DNA of 26,894 bases from Porphyromonadaceae bacterium UBA7042 (GTDB taxonomy: Bacteria; Bacteroidota; Bacteroidia; Bacteroidales; Muribaculaceae): positions 1 to 26,894 of the forward strand of contig DLAR01000083.1 in NCBI GenBank assembly GCA_002494015.1, written 5' to 3'. Of this stretch, positions 22,421 through 26,894 are shown piece after piece (the first letter of the stretch is position 1; each line of letters starts with the position of its first letter). Below the pieces are notes generated by a model. It had not been told where the DNA came from. It did no database searches and worked only from the letters and a program-made list of their open reading frames with translations. Position numbers and translations under genes: made by a program.

Positions 22421-22451
22421 TTGGATGTGTGGCAAAATTGTCGTAAATTTG
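22421..22451 (+). promoter_or_regulatory. Promoter of carAB
   Basis: TTG (22421-22423, within TTTGG), a 20-nt spacer and TAAATTTG (22444-22451) form a full Bacteroidetes promoter. The leader to the carA ATG is about 50 nt and contains CGATAGA (22463-22469), complementary to TCTATCG (22501-22507) just before the start codon. Confidence 0.75.
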
Positions 22452-22508
22452 CACGGTTTTCTCGATAGAGCGAGCCACCAATAATTATCAAATACTCCAT
22501 TCTATCGT

Positions 22509-23579
22509 ATGCGACAAACAAAGCGAGCCTTTCTGATTCTTGAAGACGGCACCACCTTTGAGGGAAAGTCTTTCGGCTACGAGACTTCGACTGCCGGTGA
22601 AGTAGTTTTCAACACAGCCATGACGGGTTATCCCGAAAGCCTTACCGACCCGTCTTATCAGGGTCAGATTCTCGTCACCACCTATCCCATTCTCGGCAAT
22701 TACGGCGTGCCCCCGAGGCGCGAGAAAAATGATGTCAGCGAGTACTACGAGAGTGACAGCATCCACTGCCGCGCCATCGTGGCTCAGGATTATTCCCACG
22801 AGCACAGCCACTGGCAGGCCGACCGCTCTCTCGCCGACTGGCTCAATGAGGAAAAAATCCCCGGAATCTATGGTATCGATACCCGCGCGCTGACCAAGCA
22901 CCTGCGCGAGCACGGCTCGATGCTCGGCAAAATCATTGTCGAGGGTCAGCCCGACGTGGAATTTTATGACCCCAACAAGGAGAACCTCGTGGCCCGCGTG
23001 AGCTGCAAGAATGTCGAGATTCACGGCGAGGGTCCCAAGACGGTGGTCCTTGTCGACTGCGGCGTGAAGCACAACATCATCCGCTGTCTGACACGGCGCG
23101 GGGTGAAAGTGGTGCGCGTGCCGTGGAACTATGACTTCACCTCGATTCCCTATGACGGCCTGTTTATCTCCAACGGCCCCGGCAACCCCGACATGGCTGC
23201 CGAGACTGTCGAGCTGATCCGCAAGGCGATGGAAATCGGCAAGCCCATCTGCGGCATCTGCATGGGCAACCAGTTACTCGCCAAGGCCGCCGGAGCCAAA
23301 ACCTACAAGCTCAAATACGGTCACCGCAGCCACAACCAGCCTGTGCGCCGCGCCGGAACCGAAAGCTGTTTCATCACTTCGCAGAACCACGGCTTTGCCG
23401 TAGACAACGATACCCTTCCCGCCGACTGGGAACCGCTGTTCATCAACATGAACGACGGCACCAACGAGGGAATCCGCCACAAGGAAAAGCCGTTCTTCTC
23501 GGCCCAGTTCCACCCCGAGGCAAGCAGCGGCCCCAAGGATACCGAATTTCTCTTTGACGAGTTTGTAAACATGCTTTAA
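22509..23579 (+). CDS. carA: Carbamoyl-phosphate synthase small subunit (glutamine amidotransferase)
   Basis: CarA hydrolyses glutamine and passes ammonia to CarB for making carbamoyl phosphate, the precursor of pyrimidines and arginine. The 356-residue protein has the CPSase small-chain N-terminal domain (about 1-150, with FNTAMTGYPESLTDPSYQGQ) and a class I glutamine amidotransferase domain. Its catalytic triad is visible: C251 in GICMGNQ, and H335 and E337 in FHPEAS. The residue after the nucleophile glycine is Asn, where many homologues have His; the triad itself is complete. The ATG at 22509 gives the usual start. It is followed 28 bp later by carB in one operon. It is cytoplasmic and forms the CarAB heterodimer. 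Confidence 0.96.
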   Translation: MRQTKRAFLILEDGTTFEGKSFGYETSTAGEVVFNTAMTGYPESLTDPSYQGQILVTTYPILGNYGVPPRREKNDVSEYYESDSIHCRAIVAQDYSHEHSHWQADRSLADWLNEEKIPGIYGIDTRALTKHLREHGSMLGKIIVEGQPDVEFYDPNKENLVARVSCKNVEIHGEGPKTVVLVDCGVKHNIIRCLTRRGVKVVRVPWNYDFTSIPYDGLFISNGPGNPDMAAETVELIRKAMEIGKPICGICMGNQLLAKAAGAKTYKLKYGHRSHNQPVRRAGTESCFITSQNHGFAVDNDTLPADWEPLFINMNDGTNEGIRHKEKPFFSAQFHPEASSGPKDTEFLFDEFVNML

Positions 23580-23607
23580 TCCCTTTCATTTCACATATCT
23601 GACGACC

Positions 23608-26600
23608 ATGCGTAACGAAAAAATCAAGAAAGTTCTTCTGCTCGGCAGCGGTGCCCTCAAAATCGGCGAGGCCGGCGAATTTGACTACTCAGGCTCTCAG
23701 GCCCTCAAGGCCATGAAAGAGGAAGGGATTACCACCGTGCTGATCAACCCCAACATCGCCACGGTGCAGACTTCTGACGGCTTTGCCGACAAAATCTACT
23801 TTCTCCCCGTCACCCCCTATTTTGTAGAAAAAGTAATAGCCAAGGAACGCCCCGACGGCATCCTGCTCGCATTCGGCGGCCAGACAGCCCTCAACTGCGG
23901 CGTGGAACTGTATCGCGGCGGCGTGCTTGAAAAATATAATGTCGAGGTTCTCGGCACCCCGGTTCAGGCCATCATGGACACCGAGGACCGCGAACTCTTT
24001 GTCAAGAAGCTCGACGAAATCAACGTCAAGACAATCAAAAGCGAGGCTGTCGACTCGACCCACGAGGCCATCGAGGCCGCGTCGCGTCTCGGCTACCCGG
24101 TAATCGTCCGCGCCGCCTACGCCCTCGGCGGTCTCGGCAGCGGATTCTGTGACGACGAGCAGCAGCTTGTGTCGCTCGTCGACAAGGCTCTGTCGTTCTC
24201 GCCCCAAGTGCTCATCGAGAAATCGCTCAAGGGGTGGAAAGAAGTCGAGTATGAGGTCGTGCGCGACTGTTATGACAACTGTATCACCGTCTGCAACATG
24301 GAAAACTTTGACCCGCTCGGAATCCACACCGGCGAGTCAATCGTTGTCGCCCCGTCGCAGACGCTTTCCAACGAAGACTACCATTATCTGCGCAAACTCG
24401 CCATCAAGATCATACGCCACATCGGCATCGTCGGCGAGTGTAACGTGCAGTATGCGTTTGACCCCGCGTCGATGGAATACCGCGTCATCGAGGTCAACGC
24501 CCGCCTCAGCCGCTCGTCGGCCCTCGCATCCAAGGCTACAGGCTACCCGCTGGCATTCGTTGCAGCGAAACTCGGCCTCGGCTACGGCCTCTTTGACCTG
24601 AAAAACTCGGTTACCAAAGAGACATCGGCATTCTTCGAGCCCGCCCTCGACTATATCGTCTGCAAGATTCCCCGCTGGGACCTCGGCAAGTTCCACGGAG
24701 TGCGTCGCGAAATCGGCTCGTCGATGAAATCGGTAGGCGAGGTGATGGCTATCGGCCGCACGTTTGAGGAGGTCATTCAGAAAGGTCTCCGCATGATAGG
24801 GCAGGGTATGCACGGTTTTGTCGGCAACCACGAAATCAAGATTGACAATATCGACCACGCCTTGAGCGAGCCTACTGACAAGCGCATCTTTGTCATCGCC
24901 GCCGCGCTGCAGAAAGGTTACAGCGTCGAGCGCATCCACGAGCTGACCAAGATTGACCGTTGGTTCCTCTACAAGCTACAGAATATATTCAACACCGCCG
25001 GCGAGCTGAGAGAGTTTGACTCAATAGACAAGCTTCCGGCTTCATTGCTGCGTCAGGCCAAGGAACAGGGATTCAGCGACTTTCAGGTTGCCCGCGAGGT
25101 GCTGAAAGACAACATGACCGATGCCGAGGATGCCAACCTGAAGGTGCGCGCCCTGCGCAAGGAGATGGGAATCCTCCCCGTCGTGAAACAAATAGACACC
25201 CTTGCAGCCGAATATCCCGCGCAGACCAACTATCTGTATCTCACCTACAACGGAGCGCAGAACGATGTCAACTACCTGCACGACCACCGCTCGATAGTGG
25301 TTCTCGGCTCTGGCGCCTACCGCATCGGCAGCTCGGTAGAGTTTGACTGGTGTTCGGTCAACGCCCTCATGACAGTCAAGAAAAACGGTTGGCGGTCAGT
25401 GATGATCAACTATAACCCCGAAACCGTGTCGACTGACTATGACATGTGTGACAGGCTGTATTTCGACGAGCTGACATTTGAGCGCGTCATGGACATCCTC
25501 GATCTGGAACAGCCTCACGGAACCATCCTCTCGGTGGGCGGTCAGATTCCCAACAACCTCGCCACCCGCCTTGACGGACAGGGAGTCAACATTCTCGGCA
25601 CCACAGCCAAGAGTATTGACAACGCCGAAGACCGCAACAAGTTCTCGGCCATGCTCGACCGCCTCGGTGTCGACCAGCCCCGCTGGCGCGAGCTGACATC
25701 AATCGGCGACATCAACTCCTTTATCGAGGAGGTCGGCTACCCGGTTCTCGTCCGTCCAAGCTATGTGCTCTCGGGCGCGGCCATGAACGTGTGCCACAAC
25801 GACGAGGAACTGCACCGTTTCCTCCGTCTCGCCGCCAATGTCTCTAAGAAACATCCCGTCGTGGTGTCGCAGTTCATCTCCTCGGCCAAGGAAATCGAGA
25901 TGGATGCCGTGGCCAAGAACGGCGAGATTGTCGCCTACGCCATTTCGGAACACATCGAGTATGCCGGTGTCCACTCTGGTGACGCGACCATCTGTTTCCC
26001 GCCCCAGAAACTCTATGTCGAGACAATGCGCCGCATCCGCAAGATCTCCCGTCAGATTGCAAAGGCACTCGAAATCTCGGGGCCGTTCAATATACAGTTC
26101 CTTGCCAAGAACAACGACATCAAGGTCATCGAGTGCAACCTACGCGCCTCGCGCAGTTTCCCCTTTGTGTCCAAGGTGCTTAAAATCAACTTTATCGATC
26201 TCGCCACTCAGGTGATGCTCGGCCTCGATGTCGAGAAACCCAGCAAGAGTGCGTTTGACCTCGACTATGTAGGCATCAAAGCATCGCAGTTCAGCTTCTC
26301 GCGTCTTCAGGGAGCCGACCCCGTGCTGGGCGTGGATATGTCGTCGACAGGCGAGGTGGGATGTATCGGAAACGACACTTCCGAGGCCCTTATGAAAGCA
26401 ATGATTTCAGTTGGCCAGCGCGTTCCGCGCAAGAGTGTCCTCCTCTCGACTGGCGGACCCAAGTCCAAGGCCGCGATGCTTGATGCCGCCCACGAGCTGA
26501 ACAACAAGGGTTACAAAATTTACGCCACCGGCGGGACCCATGCGTTCCTGAACGATAACGGCATCCCAGCAGTGCGCGTCTACTGGCCCTCGCAGCCCGA

Positions 26601-26832
26601 CATGCATCCTCAGGCACTCCAGCTCCTCCACGACAAGGAAATCGACCTTGTGGTCAACATCCCCAAGAACTATACCCCCACCGAGCTGACCAACGGCTAC
26701 AAAATCCGTCGCGCAGCCATTGACCTCAATGTGCCGTTGCTTACCAACGCCCGTCTCGCCTCGGCCTACATCGATGCCTTTACCTCCCACCCGCTTGACA
26801 GCATCGAAATCAAGTCATGGGATGAATATTAA
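23608..26832 (+). CDS. carB: Carbamoyl-phosphate synthase large subunit
   Basis: CarB uses two ATP, bicarbonate and ammonia from CarA to make carbamoyl phosphate. The 1074-residue length is standard. Two homologous ATP-grasp halves can be seen: the first begins LLLGSGALKIGEAGEFDYSG (about 10-29), the second VVLGSGAYRIGSSVEFDW (about 562-579), with a helical oligomerisation region between about 400 and 550. The C-terminal MGS-like regulatory domain (about 940-1074) includes YKIYATGGTHAFL. NARLSRSSALASKATGYPLA (about 297-316) and NLRASRSFPFVSKVL (about 843-857) are the paired ATP-grasp blocks. It is the second gene of the carAB operon. It ends 62 bp before the window edge, with no clear terminator in what remains. 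Confidence 0.97.
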   Translation: MRNEKIKKVLLLGSGALKIGEAGEFDYSGSQALKAMKEEGITTVLINPNIATVQTSDGFADKIYFLPVTPYFVEKVIAKERPDGILLAFGGQTALNCGVELYRGGVLEKYNVEVLGTPVQAIMDTEDRELFVKKLDEINVKTIKSEAVDSTHEAIEAASRLGYPVIVRAAYALGGLGSGFCDDEQQLVSLVDKALSFSPQVLIEKSLKGWKEVEYEVVRDCYDNCITVCNMENFDPLGIHTGESIVVAPSQTLSNEDYHYLRKLAIKIIRHIGIVGECNVQYAFDPASMEYRVIEVNARLSRSSALASKATGYPLAFVAAKLGLGYGLFDLKNSVTKETSAFFEPALDYIVCKIPRWDLGKFHGVRREIGSSMKSVGEVMAIGRTFEEVIQKGLRMIGQGMHGFVGNHEIKIDNIDHALSEPTDKRIFVIAAALQKGYSVERIHELTKIDRWFLYKLQNIFNTAGELREFDSIDKLPASLLRQAKEQGFSDFQVAREVLKDNMTDAEDANLKVRALRKEMGILPVVKQIDTLAAEYPAQTNYLYLTYNGAQNDVNYLHDHRSIVVLGSGAYRIGSSVEFDWCSVNALMTVKKNGWRSVMINYNPETVSTDYDMCDRLYFDELTFERVMDILDLEQPHGTILSVGGQIPNNLATRLDGQGVNILGTTAKSIDNAEDRNKFSAMLDRLGVDQPRWRELTSIGDINSFIEEVGYPVLVRPSYVLSGAAMNVCHNDEELHRFLRLAANVSKKHPVVVSQFISSAKEIEMDAVAKNGEIVAYAISEHIEYAGVHSGDATICFPPQKLYVETMRRIRKISRQIAKALEISGPFNIQFLAKNNDIKVIECNLRASRSFPFVSKVLKINFIDLATQVMLGLDVEKPSKSAFDLDYVGIKASQFSFSRLQGADPVLGVDMSSTGEVGCIGNDTSEALMKAMISVGQRVPRKSVLLSTGGPKSKAAMLDAAHELNNKGYKIYATGGTHAFLNDNGIPAVRVYWPSQPDMHPQALQLLHDKEIDLVVNIPKNYTPTELTNGYKIRRAAIDLNVPLLTNARLASAYIDAFTSHPLDSIEIKSWDEY

Positions 26833-26845
26833 GAGGATGTTTTTA
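26829..26845 (+). repeat. 17-nt intergenic motif, copy 2
   Basis: TTAAGAGGATGTTTTTA overlaps the carB stop codon and matches 15 of 17 positions of the copy at 7529-7545. Here GAGG and TGT can pair with ACA and CCTC at 26848-26855, giving a weak imperfect hairpin behind carB. The last bases of the window hold nothing else I can identify. Confidence 0.4.
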
Positions 26846-26894
26846 GACAACCTCTAAAATATTGAATCACTAACAGTTTACGCGCCCCTTGACG

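Noticed and set aside
22366..22521. 52-residue N-terminal extension of the TPR regulator
   Set aside because: It covers the -7 box of the gene and part of the carA control region, and it would bury the lipoprotein signal peptide in the interior.
22509..23579. Possible loss of amidotransferase activity in carA (GNQ in place of GHQ)
   Set aside because: The Cys-His-Glu triad (C251, H335, E337) is complete, so the Asn looks like a lineage variant and not an inactivating change.

Overview
The window looks like a chromosomal piece of a Bacteroidales gut bacterium, most likely from the Muribaculaceae/Bacteroides side of the order. This is inferred from the Bacteroidetes-type promoters (TTG about 20 nt upstream of TAnnTTTG), the scarcity of Shine-Dalgarno sequences, and gene families typical of that phylum: a phosphate-selective (O/P) porin, a Bacteroidetes LptD, a DUF3244-like secreted protein and a membrane-bound TPR/HTH regulator. 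Housekeeping genes are about 58% G+C where sampled. No plasmid, phage, insertion sequence or CRISPR signature was seen.

Layout. 1-5 kb: a polyprenyl diphosphate synthase (-), recO (+), a small membrane protein antisense to the recO tail, an initiator tRNA-Met with its promoter and terminator, then a forward run ybaK - aroC - YhcC-type radical SAM protein. 5.1-7.5 kb: pnp with its terminator. 7.5-12.7 kb (-): lptD, then a class A acid phosphatase and an O/P-type porin, which make sense together as periplasmic phosphate release followed by or paired with anion uptake. 12.8-13.9 kb (-): a secreted GH43-like glycosidase with its own promoter and terminator. 13.9-20.6 kb (-): a ribosomally synthesised, post-translationally modified peptide (RiPP) operon. 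20.7-22.4 kb (-): a lipoprotein/TPR/one-TM/HTH regulator. 22.4-26.8 kb (+): carA-carB with a clear promoter.

The accessory centrepiece is the RiPP operon. In transcription order it holds a DUF3244-like secreted protein whose signal peptide is broken by an in-frame TGA, an 83-residue precursor with a Gly-Gly leader and nine cysteines in three 9-residue repeats, a radical SAM/SPASM maturase, an outer-membrane beta-barrel with a plug domain, a peptidase-containing ABC exporter (C39 + TM + NBD), and a 73-residue protein that looks like only the N-terminal anchor of an HlyD-type adaptor. The proposed working order is: the SPASM enzyme modifies the Cys-rich core, the C39 domain cuts after Gly-Gly and the exporter moves the peptide out, and the beta-barrel handles it at the outer membrane. 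The regulator upstream is a plausible controller. The biosynthetic half is much AT-richer than the export half and the flanks, suggesting a mosaic history.

Regulatory points include a possible branched RNA leader that would bury the phosphatase start codon in a 12-bp helix, a perfect 18-bp hairpin between the RiPP precursor and its maturase, a promoter directly followed by a hairpin near 2.1 kb, and several start codons only a few nucleotides from their -7 boxes. All functional assignments rest on sequence motifs and recall of families; nothing was searched or folded by computer.
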